Below, one piece after another: positions 1 through 13,039 of a DNA stretch of 64,000 nucleotides. Within the stretch, counting starts at the first letter, position 1. Each line of letters opens with the position of its first letter. Origin of the DNA: Pratylenchus scribneri (taxonomy: Eukaryota > Nematoda > Chromadorea > Rhabditida > Pratylenchidae); the NCBI GenBank assembly GCA_030063045.1, contig JAQSEB010000059.1, forward strand, positions 5,394,001-5,458,000, written 5' to 3'. The position numbers were made by a program, and so were the translations under genes. The notes beneath the pieces were generated by a model. The model saw only the letters and a program-made list of their open reading frames with translations. It made no database searches and was not told where the DNA came from.

Positions 1-697
1 ATATGCACCTCCTCCTTTCTTTTTCCTTTTTGTTACTCTGAAACTTAGTTGGGAATCAAAGCGGTGCCAGAGATATTCACCAACCCGCCATTCAGATACT
101 AAAATTATGATTATTAATCAAAAAAAAATTTAGCAAACTCACTTGAACCAAGTATGAGATTTCCTTATTGGCAGGATCAGTGGCACTAGCATTTGTTGTG
201 AGATCCGTAATCTGGTGATGGTTTTTTATAATAGCAATTATAAACGATTTATAAACCTGGAAATTCATGTGATGATAAATCGAATGGGATTGATAGCGCC
301 CATCAAGCAAGCAATTCAATTCGCGAGCAAGCCTATTTCCTTGTAGACGACTGAGAACGCATTCATTGACAAACTTCGTAAATTCCATGCTAAAATTGTT
401 ATTTTATTTGCATTGAAAACCAAACAATTTAATACTCTTTTTCAGCAACTGATAGATTAGCCCACAAGAACTGTTTAGAAGGAAAATCAATCTAAGAATT
501 GTATCAGAACAATGATTCAATAATTTGAATTTTACCCGGTCCATATAAATTCGGGGATTTTCTGCATAAAACATGTCACGAATTTGAGTGAGTTTCATTT
601 TGCTCCGGATATATAAAGTTCCCTCGTCATCTTGTTGCAATGTAATAGGACTATATCTGTTGGATGAATCATTTGAAGAATCCGTATCCCCTTCCAT
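1..697 (-). CDS. Unidentified protein, 3' part off the window
   Basis: The reading frame starts at an ATG at 695-697 and runs leftward through at least three exons (about 697-450, 387-145 and 105-1). Plausible GT/AG ends join them, for example a donor just after the LLKK codons and an acceptor before the MEFTKF codons. The N-terminus is acidic and Ser/Asn-rich (MEGDTDSSNDSSNRYS); the middle is leucine-rich and probably helical; the last visible part is basic (VTKRKK). I do not recognise a family or a catalytic motif. It is transcribed away from the RCC1 gene, so 698-1392 would be a divergent promoter region. The C-terminus lies outside the window. Seen: open frames and splice signals. Inferred: that they form one gene. 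Confidence 0.5.
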
Positions 698-1392
698 TTG
701 TTGTATATTTATTGATGATTCGAAATGATTTATTATTAAATTCAACTAAATAGAATTAAAAAATTTATTGATAAATAAAATAATGTTTGGGGATAGGAAA
801 AAGGAATTTTAATAAGTGATTTGAAGATTTCAACCAATAAGAAATTTTGTTTTAGAGAAAAGATTTCTAGTAGTTTTACAATTAGCCTAGCATAGCATGT
901 CGCCATGAATAATCTAAGACAAATTAATTAAAATTTTGAGTAAGGTTTAGCTAATATAACCCAGCCTTTATAATTTGACAAGATATAAGCTCAGCGCTCA
1001 GTAAATTTATTTAAACAGTTATAAGTTAATTAATTTCCAATCTCAGTCACTGAAAAAAAAACCAGAAAAACATTTGGTAGTTAGTTTTTTAGTTTAATCC
1101 CAAGATTTAAGAAAAACCGGTTTGGATAAAATTTCTTTAAACTTTAAAAGTTCGCTAAAATAAATCTTTGTTGAGTTGAGAATTGAGATTGAGTGGGCAG
1201 CATGAATATGCATCACAGCAACGCGAAACGGAATGGTTTGCGGAACTGAATCCGCAATCTTGATTTTTGTATTTTTTTTTTTATAATGATATCATTTATT
1301 GATTTTTATAGCTTTAACAAAGCAAAAATCTCCATAGCATTACCAGTTTATGGTGTGAGATTGATATAACAAAAATCAACAACAATATTACA
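698..1392. other. Intergenic region between divergent genes
   Basis: AT-rich DNA between the leftward gene starting at 697 and the rightward RCC1 gene starting at 1393. I see homopolymer runs but no repeat, RNA gene or clear promoter motif. Confidence 0.5.
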
Positions 1393-3637
1393 ATGGGAAC
1401 ACCGGCAAAACATGGCAAAAAAAGGAAATCAACAACTACTCCAACCAAAAGTGCTCCAAATTCGGGAAGGAAGGGTTAGTTGTTTTTCTTATTTATTGTT
1501 AAATTATTCTAAAATATTTAGCACGCAAATTGTTCGAGACGCTTACAATTGATGATTTTTGCTCGAAATTGACGGCCGATAGACTTCTCAGTTGCGGTGA
1601 AGGAGAACAATTAGGTCATCCTGGAAGGAATACAACTAAAAAGCCTCGCGCAGTGGACACTTTTCCTCAGGGAACAACATTTGTTCAGGTAAAATTACAA
1701 AGCAAAATTGTCTTGATGTTTGGTCATTTTCAGGTTGCTGCAGGTGGTGTTCATTCACTGGTTTTGACAATCGATGGCATCGTGTACAGTTGCGGTGTAA
1801 ATGAGAAAGGAACAGTCCCAGTGGAAGGACTTGAGGCCGAAGAAACCATCGACAAATTCAGTGAAATTGTTTTCTCGGATGAAATCAAAAAACTGGGCAA
1901 AGTAATTTAATAAAACGAAAATTAACTTTTTGCATATTTCAGATTGTTCAAATCACAGCCGGTGCCAGTTTTTCTGCTGCTTTGACCGAGAAAGGTTCAG
2001 TCATCGCATGGGGAAATCTCAGGGTAATTAACAAAGGAAAAATTAATACAAATTAATAAAAATATTTATTTAGGACACACAAGGTGAAGTGAATGTACAC
2101 GAGACATTGAAAGATATCCAGAAAAAGCCAGCAGTGGTCATTCGTCATAAAAGTAAGGAGAACTGGCACATTGTCAAGGTAAATTATTCCATCATTTATA
2201 AATTTGGAAATTATTTTATTTAGATAGCAGCCGGTGAAAACCATTTGGCCATGCTTTCCAATGAAGGAGAATTGCTTACTTTTGGAGAAGGTTCAATGGG
2301 TCAACTTGGTCGCACCACACGCACTCAACACATTCGTTCCAAATTTATGGTCGATGAATCCGGCAATTCGCTTATTCTTCGTGTACTTGAAAAGCACCAA
2401 TTTATCCGTTTTGTTGATGTTTGGGCCCAAGGATTCTGGACAATTGGACGAGCTCAAGATGGACGGCTGTTTGTGTGCGGCCTCAACAATTTCGGACAGC
2501 TTGGTGTTATGCCTTCGCCCAAAAAGAAGTCAGCAAGTGGTAAAGGCCGCCGTTCAGCATCGCAACATAAAAATGCTGCTGGAGAGAAGGACCAACCTGC
2601 AACCATGGAAGGTTCATACATTTTATTTTTTGTTATTTGTTCATTTTTAGCTTTAAATTTTGATGAATTGGATATTTCTGTGGCAAATCAAGTGAGCAGC
2701 GAAGATTCATCACAAGAACCGGATGAAGAAGAACATAAGCAGAATGGCGATTTACCAACATTGGCTGGAAATACGAATAATTCGCAAATTCCAACAACTT
2801 CAGCAAATACTGCCGAAACCGAGATGCAAAATCCGAAACAGAAAGAAGGTTTGAAAACATTAAACCAACTATTAAATTTGATAATTTATTATTTAGGAAC
2901 GAATGAGGGAAATCCGAAGATAATTGGGCAGGAAGAAGCAAACAAAGTGGCATTGCTGACATGGGCTGAGGCTTTCCCTGCGGACAAGAAATGGAAACAT
3001 ATTTCGGGTGTTCAACATATCGTATGTTGCACTGAGGAAGGTTAGAAGAATATTATTTAATGGAGCAAATATATAAATTCATTTTTATAGGTGAACTCTA
3101 TGGGATTGGCAAGAATACGGATAATGCACTTGGATTGGGCACATGGGAGGGGAATCAAGATGATAAGGTTTTGTTTTTATCAATATTTATTTTATTAAAA
3201 ATTATATTTTTAAAGCATTGGCGCTATGATGTTCTCCAGCATATTCCCGTCCCAAATGAAGTTCGCGTTGCCGGTGTCGATGCCACTTTGGGAGCATCTA
3301 TTTTTTGGACTGACGAAGGTTTGTTTGAAATTTATGAGAATGAATAATTCTAAAAATATTCAGGCAAAGTTTATGGATTTGGTTGCGATACGGTTGGTCA
3401 ACTTGGTCTTGGCATTAAGGACGATGATGATGACAAAATTGTGCCCGTACCACGTCAGATAACTTCGGCTCATTTGGATGGATTTCGTGTTACCAGCGTT
3501 TCGATGGCTGACAACCATTCAGTAAATTTATATTTTAATTTTAACGAAATTATGTTCATATATTTTAGCTCTTCCTCGCATCTTCCACCGAGAAGAAAAT
3601 TCAGGTTGAACAGGCTAAAGCGGATGAATTGAAATAA
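1393..3637 (+). CDS. RCC1: RCC1-type regulator of chromosome condensation (Ran GEF)
   Basis: RCC1 is the chromatin-bound guanine nucleotide exchange factor for Ran; it sets the RanGTP gradient for nuclear transport and spindle assembly. The product begins with a basic Lys/Ser/Thr tail ([19 protein letters not shown]) that fits chromatin or importin binding. RCC1 repeats follow, seen as recurring blocks such as [64 protein letters not shown] and [18 protein letters not shown] Lys-rich and then acidic insert (about 2520-2830; [14 protein letters not shown], then [13 protein letters not shown]) interrupts the propeller between blades and is longer than in vertebrate RCC1. The last exon ends at TAA 3635-3637. 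Nine or so introns are short. Start chosen at the first ATG giving the basic tail. Confidence 0.93.
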
Positions 3638-4608
3638 AATGAAATGGAAAGATCGATAACTCAATGATGATCCTCTAACATTCAATTTCAATTATTGTTT
3701 TTTGTTTTACCTATATAATACAACACCCTAAACCTTCAACAATCCTGTCTCCATTTGATAGCCTTTTAACATATTTTATCATCGTTTAAATTTGTTTATT
3801 TATTTTATGATAAAGTTTTCATGATTTTGGCTTAATCATTCGATTCATTAGCTATATATTCCTTCAAAAGTGGAATTTGATATCTAAAATAAACATATGG
3901 ATCTGTTTTGGCCATCCTCATCACCGTCGCCAAATATTTTCAACCCTTATTCATTCAATAACTGTTAAGGCTGGCGCATAACTATTTTTTGATTTATGAT
4001 TTGATTAAATTTGCAGTGTCACTCGGTGACAACTGACAATCTTGAATTAAATCCAAATCGGAAAGGTGATCCATGATTGTGTCGCCAAAATCTCTGCATT
4101 TGTCAAAAAACCAAAATAAGATGCGGTCATTTCATTACGCGTACAATCAATCGATATCACAGTCAATTATACTCCAAACTATATTTTGCAAAAAAGTGCA
4201 ATTATTATTACTCATTCTTGAAGTTCTCAAAACCACTCATGATATAGTGTCCAAAAACATATGGCGGAAGTCCATAGTCCAGTAAAAATCAGCAGACCTA
4301 TTTCTATTTTCTACATCCGTCTTAATTGGAGACAAACCGGTTAGAGGTTTTAGTTTCTTTTCTCTCTTTGCCTTTTGCCACTGTCCGGCCCTCCAATCAA
4401 AAATAGATTTGTGCTGCGCGTTTTGATGCATAGACAGGTGGGTGCTAGCGGGCCCTAATCTCCCCTCCTGCATATTTCCAATTCCAAGTTGAATTTTCAG
4501 TGTATTCATTCATTCAATTCACAAAATGTCAATATTTTAATTAATCCATAATTTAGATTAAATCAGCATAATAATACAATTTTAACACTTTCAAAAAGCA
4601 TCATTAAA
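3638..4608. other. Intergenic region RCC1 - Disabled
   Basis: 3' flank of RCC1 and 5' flank of the Disabled gene. AT-rich, with short open frames on both strands that look like chance frames. No repeat or RNA gene recognised. Confidence 0.5.
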
Positions 4609-6423
4609 ATGGGCGAATCTACATTGACTAACAACACAAATGGGACGACGACAATGAATGGCAACTCGAAATCTGGGAAACTTGCAATGCTGAGACGATC
4701 GACTGGTAAAGCAAACAAAAGTAAGTACGAAATACTCTTAAAAACAATATATTCAGTTCAATATTAATTAATTATCGATTAGCATCGATCAAATTAAATT
4801 TTTATTAATTTAGCCCCCGTCAATTGTCCAAACAATGATCCTTTCCGATTCCAAGGCGCCGGTGTGGATTTCAAGGCTAAATTGATTGGAGAAAGGGATG
4901 TTACCGAAGCAAGAGGCGATAGCCTATGTTCCGATGCAATGCGTTTGGCTAAAGCAAGTGTGAAGGCCAGTGGATCGCACAAACCGCGGGTCATTTTGAA
5001 CATATCATTGGATGGCTTGAAACTTCGTGACGACAAATCTGGGGTTTGATTTATTGAATAATCAAATTCAATTCTTATCCACAAGTTTTAAGGCCACTCT
5101 CTACAACTTTCCTGTCAACAAAATTTCCTTTATTGCCCGCGACACAAATGACGCACGGGCATTCGGATTCATATTTGGCACAAATGATGGGAAATACAAG
5201 TTCTATGGAATTAAGACTTTACAAACTGCGGATCATGCTGTTCTCTCGATCAGAGTAAAAATATCACCCAATTTATCAACATTTTAATTTGCATATTCAT
5301 TAGGATATGTTCCAAGTGGTTTTTGAAATGAAAAAGAAACAATTCGAAGAAGCCAAGAAAAAGCGAGAAGAACAAGAGAATATGCTGGTTTGTTTAAATA
5401 TTTTACGCACATTTTAACAAATGTTTTTAGAATGCAGAACGTGAAGCAAATTCCCAGCAACCAATAATGAATGGCGATGACAAAAGTGGAGATGTTGCTG
5501 TTGCCGATTTATTGAATCTCGAGGAAGAGGTTGAAATCATCAACCAAGGAATTCAACAACTCCGCAATATTCCGGCTTATCCAGAGGTATGAAAAAATGA
5601 ATCAAAAATCCAAATTTGAAAATTTTAAGGATGACTTTTTCACCGGATGGGTACCATCAATGGCAATGAGCGAAAATGGACACCAACAGCAGCAATTGGA
5701 AGGGAATAATGTGGCAAATACAAACTATTCAATGGGCATCAGAAATAGTAAAAAATTAATTTATATTCTCATTCTTATTTTGTAAATTAGATATTTTCGA
5801 CTTTTCATCAAATGATTTGACTCCTGTGCAAAGTTTCGTGAATTCCAATGCCAATTTGCACCCATCAAATGGCCTTTCTGACCACAATTTACAAAACAAT
5901 TTTGGACATTCTAATGACGGTTCATTCGCTTCGGACAATGGTTTCAATGGTGGAGGATTGCTCTTCAAAGACTCTTCGCAACAGCAAAATAATTTCAATG
6001 GCGGCGGTTTACTTCATCCACATCCATTCCCAGAGGACCCATTCTTATCCGGAAATTCATCAACAAATGGCGGATCGTGTCCAAATACATGGCAAAGCAC
6101 TTTTCCACCAAATGCAATGCACGACCCTTTTGGCGATTCATTCTCTTCAATTCAACACCATCAAAAGAGTCAAACACAACAACATTTTGCCATCAACAAT
6201 GTGGGAGGAATTCAGCGAGGAGGCGATAGGTTTTAATATTTTACTTTACACAAATTTATGTTCAATTTTTAGTAATGGCCACTTCAAATGGGATGATCCT
6301 GGACGAGTTCGAACATTGGATGAAGCCTTCTCAAAATTGGTGGACATGAATAATTTGGTTCACACACCGGCGACGACAAATATTCCACCCAAGAATAGCA
6401 GCACAAATCCATTCATCGTTTGA
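4609..6423 (+). CDS. dab-1: Disabled-family PTB adaptor
   Basis: Disabled proteins bind NPxY motifs of LDL-receptor-family tails through an N-terminal PTB domain and link cargo to clathrin adaptors; in nematodes they act in receptor trafficking and Wnt/EGL-17 secretion. The PTB domain is clear: [20 protein letters not shown], then [51 protein letters not shown] and [21 protein letters not shown] 49-nt intron (5044-5092) splits the PTB domain; reading through it gives a false stop after KSGV. A charged helix ([20 protein letters not shown]) follows, then a Gln/Asn/Gly-rich disordered tail with NPF- and DPF-like motifs (DPFGDSF near 6125, NPFIV at the end) suited to EH/AP2 binding. Stop TGA at 6421-6423. 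Confidence 0.92.
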
Positions 6424-7267
6424 AAATAAAGAAGATCCAACCAATGAATGGCATTGTCATGTTTCCATGAATTACGATCGATGACCATATATGCTTTTTT
6501 ACTTTGTATAATCCCTTTTCATCATAATAACATTCGGTGCTTTCCTCTGTCTAACTCAACGAAACATTTTAATTTATTTCAAACATCTAAACTATTTAAA
6601 AATGAGTTAGACCAGCAGGAAAGTGTCATCTCCCCTTTAAGCATTATCTGTGTTTTTACTCGATAATCCCACCCTTCTATAATAATACCCAACATTTTGA
6701 CATATAATATTGAATATGATGGTGATATATTGCAAAATAAAAAAATTGGATGATGGTATTTTATTTGGTATAATTGTACAGAATAAATTTATTCAACAAA
6801 ATTTATTTTTTCTGATTAAAAAGTTATTTCATTTTCATTGGACCCGATCCTATATTGATTATATTTTCCCCGTAATAAGAAGTCTAGATTTTTAATGTGG
6901 ATCGCGCCAAATTTTTCCTTCAAATTATAATTATAGCTCCATAGCCCCAGCGGGGCAGATGGACGCATACATATTGCTTAAATGCATGTGTTGATATGGA
7001 GACAATTGTTTCTTTTTTGTTTCCTTTCCCTCGTCGCCCCACCACAATTTAGGGAAGGATCAAGATCGATTTTGATGTTCCCAATTTATCATTTTTTCCC
7101 ACCTGATTTTCTATTCATTAACGACAGCCCACCCCCCCCCCCCATCCTTTTAAATTAGAAAAAATTTGTTCCTTGTCCCCCTCCTTCCTTTTTTTTCTAC
7201 TCAAATAAATTCATTTAAAAAAATTAAGCGGTGCGGTGAAAGGTGCATGATTCATTCACATTAAATT
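6424..7267. other. Intergenic region Disabled - CDC14
   Basis: Contains a poly-C run near 7131-7143 and pyrimidine-rich stretches; otherwise nothing recognisable. Confidence 0.5.
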
Positions 7268-10058
7268 ATGACTCTTTCGGAGAGCTTAAATCAAAAACAA
7301 GCTGCACCACCAAGTCAATCAATCGCTCAACTTCTCCCTGGCCGTTTATATTTTACTTCATATGCGGGTTTAATACCAAAAAATGATGCAAAAAATGCAT
7401 ATGTTGACATTGAAGAACAAATACACTATGGTGAGCCCACTCTTAATCTTAATTAAATTAATTCATTTCAATTGAAGATCCATTTTATGATGATTTTGGT
7501 CCAGTCAATTTGTCGGTACTTTATCGATTTTGCCAATCAATCAATGCATTGCTTCAAGTATTTTTCTTATTATTTAATAAATCCAACCAAAAAATGTATT
7601 ATTTTCAGGCTCAGCGTCCAAATAGACGAATTTTTCTCTATACAAGTATGATGAATCAAAATCGAGTCAATGCGGCTTATCTTATTGCATCCTATTTGGT
7701 TGGATATTTCGGGAATAAATTATGTAACGAAAAAATCATTTAATTTTTCAGATTATTTATCACAATCTCACTGCCGAACAGGTTTGTTTTAGACCTATTC
7801 GTTTAAATTTATATTATTTTAGGCATTTCTTCGAGTTCAAAGTGCAGAACCGCCAGCCTTTATTGGTTTCCGGGACGCTGCATTGGGCCCACCATCATAT
7901 TTATTGCATGTTCAGGTTATTTTTTGATGGATTTATAAATTATTTTTGATAATTTATTTTAGCACGTCATTCAAGGAATTGAAAAGGGATTAAAATTCAA
8001 ATGGTTGGACTTTGAAGAATTCGATCCGGATGAATATGAATACTTTGAAAGAGTTGAAAATGGAGATTTGAATTGGATAATCCCGGGCAAAATTTTGAGT
8101 TTTTGTGGCCCTCATGATCGATCATATGTGGAAAATGGTATTCAATTTAATTTGGATAAATGCATTAAAATAATCCATTATTTTAGGATATCCTTATCAT
8201 GCACCGGAAACATATTTTGATTATTTTCGCACCAAAAATGTGACATCCATAATTCGATTGAACAAGAAAATTTATGATGCAAAAAAGTTCACGGATGCCG
8301 GTTTTGAACATCACGATTTGTTCTTCATCGATGGTTCAACGCCCAGCGACGAAATTGTTCTCCGATTTATTGATGTGGTCGACAAGTCAAAGGGCGCTGT
8401 GGCAATTCATTGCAAGGTAAAATTGGATTAAATTAAATTGAATCAATCCATTTAATTTAGGCTGGCCTTGGGCGGACGGGAACTTTGATTGCCTGTTGGA
8501 TGATGAAACAATTTCGATTGACCGCACCACAATGCATGGTTAAAATAATTAATTATTTAATTAAAAATGAATTAATATTATTAAAGGGGTGGTTGAGAGT
8601 GTGCAGGCCTGGATCCGGTTAGACCCAAAAATGTATAATTAATATTTATATTATTTTAGTCATTGGACCTCAACAACATTTTCTCATCGAAAAGCAACAA
8701 TGGTGTTGGCGTTTGGGCAGAGATGAAAAGGGCGAAGAAGCCACTGCCGTTGCCGTTGGAATTGATGAAAGCAAATATCAAAATGGAGAAATGTCGAAGG
8801 AAATTTGGAATGCAAAGAAAAAATTGGAATCGGATGAGGTAAATACTAAAAATCAAAACATAATTTATTTTTTGTTTTAGACAATAATTGATGAGACCGG
8901 TCGAAGCCAGGGCGATCGACTTTGCCAAATCAAAGCGACAAGGCAACAAAGATTGACGCAAAATCGACCATTGGAACATCCGCAACCATCACCTCCTTCA
9001 TTCATTTTGCCAAGGGAATCGACCACCACCGTAAAAGAAAAAGATGGAGCCGGTGCCCGATATTCATCAGCGACCACTCCAATTAAGCAATTAAAATTGA
9101 TGAGCACAAAAACAACGACCGGCGGAAGAAATCGAATGGCGGCCAATTTCACCTCAACCTCAACAACGAATCCATCACTGATGAACCAACAAACAAAACC
9201 AGCGATGGAATTGCTCAAAACATTGCGAACTTCCTCAAATTTGGGAGAACGACCAATGATGGGCGAAATGATGGATCCAATTTTGGCGGCAAAACGCGTA
9301 GAATATTCATCATTGGCGGCGGAGGGAGGAAAAAGACGAATAACCACAAAAATACCAGTTTAATTTATTAATTTTGGCAAAAATGTAAAAACATTTTTAG
9401 ATTCAAAAAGTTTCGGTTTCGACCAACAACAATTCTTCTTCTTCTTCAATGATGAGAGGCATTGGCGGTGGTGGTGGATTGCATCGGAAACATTTTTCGT
9501 AATCAAAAAATAAAACTATTAAATAAATTATTCTCCATTTAAAGAAGTTCTCGTTTGATGAAGCCATATTTGTCAACGACGGCTGGTGGTGGCCATTTTC
9601 AGTTCGATGAACGGCCAATTGCCCAAAACAATGCACACCAATTGGATGGCAAAATTGTTGGTGGAGGAGGAGGGGAAAGTGGATCATCGTCGGCGACTAC
9701 CTCATTTGGACGAGCCCTGAACCGGCAATATGCCCGAATAAATGCCAATTCCGGTGGTCAACCTTCGTCATCATCTTCAGCACAAATCCAACAACAAAAT
9801 GAACAACAATTCAATTCGCCAATTGAGGGACCTCTGGCACATCACACAAATTGCAAATATGAATTACGGCCACGGAATCAGCTGCATTTGCCTTCAAGAT
9901 TTGATACTGGGAATGAGACGACCAGGGCATTTGGACATCATCAAATGAACAAAAAGGCCAACAGCAATCAAAGATCAATCAGTCCAAATGCAGCATTTCC
10001 ACTTTCGCGGCACTACAAAGCAACCCAATCAAGTGCTTCATTCTTTTCCCGCCTTTGA
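7268..10058 (+). CDS. cdc-14: CDC14 dual-specificity protein phosphatase
   Basis: CDC14 removes phosphate from CDK sites and acts in mitotic exit, cytokinesis and quiescence. The N-terminal substrate-binding half is visible ([39 protein letters not shown] block, [20 protein letters not shown]). The catalytic half has the CX5R loop [19 protein letters not shown] (exon junction after HCK at about 8415/8461), preceded by [12 protein letters not shown] and [36 protein letters not shown] follows. Downstream is a long disordered tail rich in Ser, Asn, Gly and basic residues, continued through introns at about 9361-9400 and 9499-9544 to TGA 10056-10058. The frame that stops near 9363 is reopened by a consensus intron, so I extend the gene to 10058; the tail exons are less certain than the phosphatase core. 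Confidence 0.92.
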
Positions 10059-10590
10059 TGTGAGCAAATCAAACAATTCTGGGCATAAATTTCAATAATA
10101 ATCATTGATGATGAATAGTTCAATTTTAATTGTAATAATCTCCTCTTCTTCTTCTATTTCCCTCATTATTTTCCATCATTATTTCATTTTATTTTAAATA
10201 TACTCGAATCTGCTGAATACCAAATTGCCATTCTCCTCTCAAATTTATCCACACACCAAAAATACTTCATTTATTCATTTTGATGCCTAGCCAAATAATA
10301 ATAATTTGAATGATATTGATATTATTGTTTCCTCCATCCAACAATATTCAGCCAAAATATTGTATTTTTTTTACTCTGAATAAAGAATAAAATTGAAACT
10401 GCTATATAAATTTTTTGAGAGTATAATTTTCTTTGTTTTTGTTGGTCTGAGCTTAAATTTTTGAATTTGATGTTTTCAAGGGTGCTAATTATGATGATCA
10501 TAATGGTTTTGCATTTGCATTAAGGTTTAGGTTTTGGCAAGGAAATAGGCAAATTTGCAATTATATATCAAAATTTATATCGCCACTCTA
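10059..10590. other. 3' flank of CDC14
   Basis: AT-rich; several AATAAA-like signals (for example near 10380) fit polyadenylation of CDC14. No gene seen. Confidence 0.5.
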
Positions 10591-10591
10591 T

Positions 10592-10665
10592 GGGCATGAT
10601 AGCTCAGGCGGTAGAGCTATTGGTTTTTGATAGGAACTACGGAAGTTCGATTCCCGGTGTCGGCA
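10592..10665 (+). repeat. Degenerate tRNA-like Pol III element A
   Basis: The A-box-like TAGCTCAGGCGG and B-box-like AGTTCGATTCC are spaced as in a tRNA and followed by a T run near 10670. D-stem GCTC/GAGC pairs, but the anticodon, T and acceptor stems do not, so this is not a functional tRNA. It resembles three other copies at 12.8, 13.7 and 15.7 kb. Likely a tRNA-derived SINE head or decayed tRNA copy. Confidence 0.5.
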
Positions 10666-11010
10666 AATAATTTTTCAACTTTCTTTTTTTACTTTTTATT
10701 CTTCATAAATTAATTCTTAGAGCTCCGGGGGGTGAATGAGACACAACAGCCAGACTTAATTTATTTTAACATTGATTTTTATATTTATTTAATATCACAA
10801 CAATAAAATGGAACAAAAAACAAATTAATAATAAATAATAATCATCAGGGGTTAGGGTTGAATATAATCAATAAAATCAATCAATAATAAACAAGAAAGA
10901 AGATTGCTTTTTATGGAGAATGAAATTTTGGTTGATTACATCAAAAAGTGCGTAGAAAAGATGGATGGATGTTACTTGAACGAGACCAAATTTTCGTATA
11001 CAAAAATTCA
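10666..11010. other. Intergenic, DNAJB11 3' flank
   Basis: AT-rich flank between tRNA-like element A and the stop codon of the minus-strand DnaJ gene. No other feature recognised. Confidence 0.4.
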
Positions 11011-12431
11011 TTAATATCCCTGTAGTCCGTTGTACACTTTTGGCTGATATCCGCCTTGATTGAGCAATTCCGCCAGCTGTGCTTTTTGTGCCGCCTCCAA
11101 TTCTCCTCGGGGGAATTCCACGTCGAATGTTATGTAGAGAAGGCCACGTTCGTTGTTGTCAGTCAGCGACGGCATTCCCTCCTCCTTTTTGCGGATCCGT
11201 GCACCCGGCCATGTAATCTATAAGCACAAAAAGATGTTAATTAAAAGTGGGAATTTTGGACAACCTTATCCCTGGTTATATGCACTTTATGGCCATCCAA
11301 ATGTTCAATGTCCATCTAAAATTTAATTAATCAATAATTTTATTTAAATAATTAAAATCAAACCTCAAAACCATTCAATGCTTGTTGCAATGAAATTGTG
11401 ACATTCGTGTACAAATCCATCCCTCTCCTCTCAAAATGAACATGCGGTTCAACACTGATTTTGAATATCAAATCGCCCGGATCCCCTTCAATGTGCGGTT
11501 CACCTTCTGCAAATTCATTTTCGAATTAATTTTTGAAAAATATTAAATTAAAAAACCTCCAATGAATCGAATTTCCTGTCCATTGTCGGCGCCCATTTCC
11601 ACTTCAACTTCCAACATTTTTGTTTGTGTTTCCAACTAAATTAAAATAATAATTTACTTTTAAAATTAATTTTATTTATACTTTCACATTTGGGCATTCA
11701 TCGCAAACACGCACTTGGAACATTTGAAATCGGCCCATTCCCAATTGTTGTGTCCTCATTTCATGTCGACAATTGCATTCCCTTGTCCCACTTGTTTGTC
11801 TGTACACCGATTTTTTCCTCTTCATTTCCACAAATTTTCCCTTGTAAACCTTTAAAATATTTTAAATAAATTAGTTTTTAATAAAATTTCTTGCCTCTTC
11901 CAATGTTACGAACAAATCCACGAGCACATCCGCCCCTCGGGGCGTTTCTTCGTCTCTTTCCCCGCTGCTCCCATGGCCAAAGAAATCGCCAAAAAATGAT
12001 GAGAATGGGTCATGCCCGCCAAATCCGCCTCCATCGCCCATTTTTTGAACACCTTCCTCTCCATGTTTATCATAGATTTGTCGTTTTTTGGCATCACTCA
12101 ACACCTTAAAAAAACATTTTTTATGTTTTAATTTCTTCAAAAAAATAACCTCATAAGCCTCGCCCAGGTCCTGGAATTTTTCCTGTGCATTTGGGTCTAA
12201 AATATTGATTTAAACTAATTTTTATTAATAAATTTAACCATCTTGATTTTTGTCCGGATGCAATTGTTTTGCCTGTTTCCGATATGCGGATTTGATTTCA
12301 TCTTGGCCGGCGTCTCGACGAACCCGCAGAATTTTATAAAAATCACGGCCGGCAAAGGCAATAAATTGGCCATTGATGAGGAGGAAAAGAAGCAATAAAA
12401 AATGTTGGCCGGATATTCGGGGAATTTCCAT
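11011..12431 (-). CDS. dnj-20: ER-resident DnaJ co-chaperone, DNAJB11/ERdj3 type
   Basis: ERdj3 binds unfolded secretory clients in the ER lumen and hands them to BiP. The product starts with a hydrophobic signal peptide (residues about 10-27, [18 protein letters not shown]). A J domain follows directly ([20 protein letters not shown], then QLHPDKN with the HPD motif), then a Gly/Phe-rich linker ([19 protein letters not shown]). The client-binding domains follow, with the ERdj3-type cysteine region ([28 protein letters not shown]) and [19 protein letters not shown]. The C-terminus [18 protein letters not shown] ends at TAA 11011-11013. About eight short introns. Type II DnaJ by the absence of the full zinc domain. 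Start chosen because it gives the signal peptide. Confidence 0.94.
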
Positions 12432-12817
12432 TAAAATATTTTCTAAAAATTATTCGTTGGATTTTTTTAAAATTAAATTTATCAAAAATCCACGCATCAA
12501 ATATTTTCTCCTAAATTTTGAAGGAATTCGAAAAGAGAAAGAAAAGATCTCCGTGCTCTTCTGCATTGCCCTTCGGCCTCCAGACAGAGATTCGCTTATT
12601 AACTAGCTCTAGCTACTAGCCTAGCCTATCCTATTTATTTTATTTAATCGTCAGCAAAACATTTTGCTAGTATTATTAAAATTAAATTAATAAAATATTC
12701 GGGGATTGCCTAGACGCTAGACCTAAGGATGATTGGGAGACACCAATTAAAATGATAGATAAATATTAATTTTAAAGGCCTCATTTTACAATGATTTTTA
12801 TTAATGCCAAGCGCATG
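12432..12817. other. Upstream region of the DnaJ gene
   Basis: Promoter side of the minus-strand DNAJB11 gene. AT-rich with short repeats of CTAG (near 12602-12635); no gene seen. Confidence 0.4.
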
Positions 12818-12818
12818 A

Positions 12819-12891
12819 CAAGTTTGGCGCAGTCGGTAAAGCCATGGGTTTTCTTGCACCTAGATCGACGGTTCGATACCCGGCCGGGGCA
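12819..12891 (+). repeat. Degenerate tRNA-like Pol III element B
   Basis: TTTGGCGCAGTCGGTAAAGCC (A-box/D-arm) and GGTTCGATACC (B-box) at tRNA spacing, followed within 10 nt by a long T run (12897 on). Stems are poorly paired. It shares AGTTTGGCGCAG with element C and GTCGACGGTTCGATACCCGG-like sequence with element D, so these are one dispersed family. Confidence 0.55.
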
Positions 12892-13039
12892 GATGATTTT
12901 TTTGCTTTTTTTTTTTATTAAATTAACATTCAAAAATTCATTTTAAGGATTCCTAATTTATTCACCTAATAAATTTTCCATCAAGAAATTATTTCCATAG
13001 CTCGAATGTGCCCATCTAATTTCATTTCTTTCAAGGTCC

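Noticed and set aside
4237..4509. Minus-strand open frame of 90 codons between RCC1 and Disabled
   Set aside because: No domain, no splice support, and AT-rich chance frames of this size are common here.
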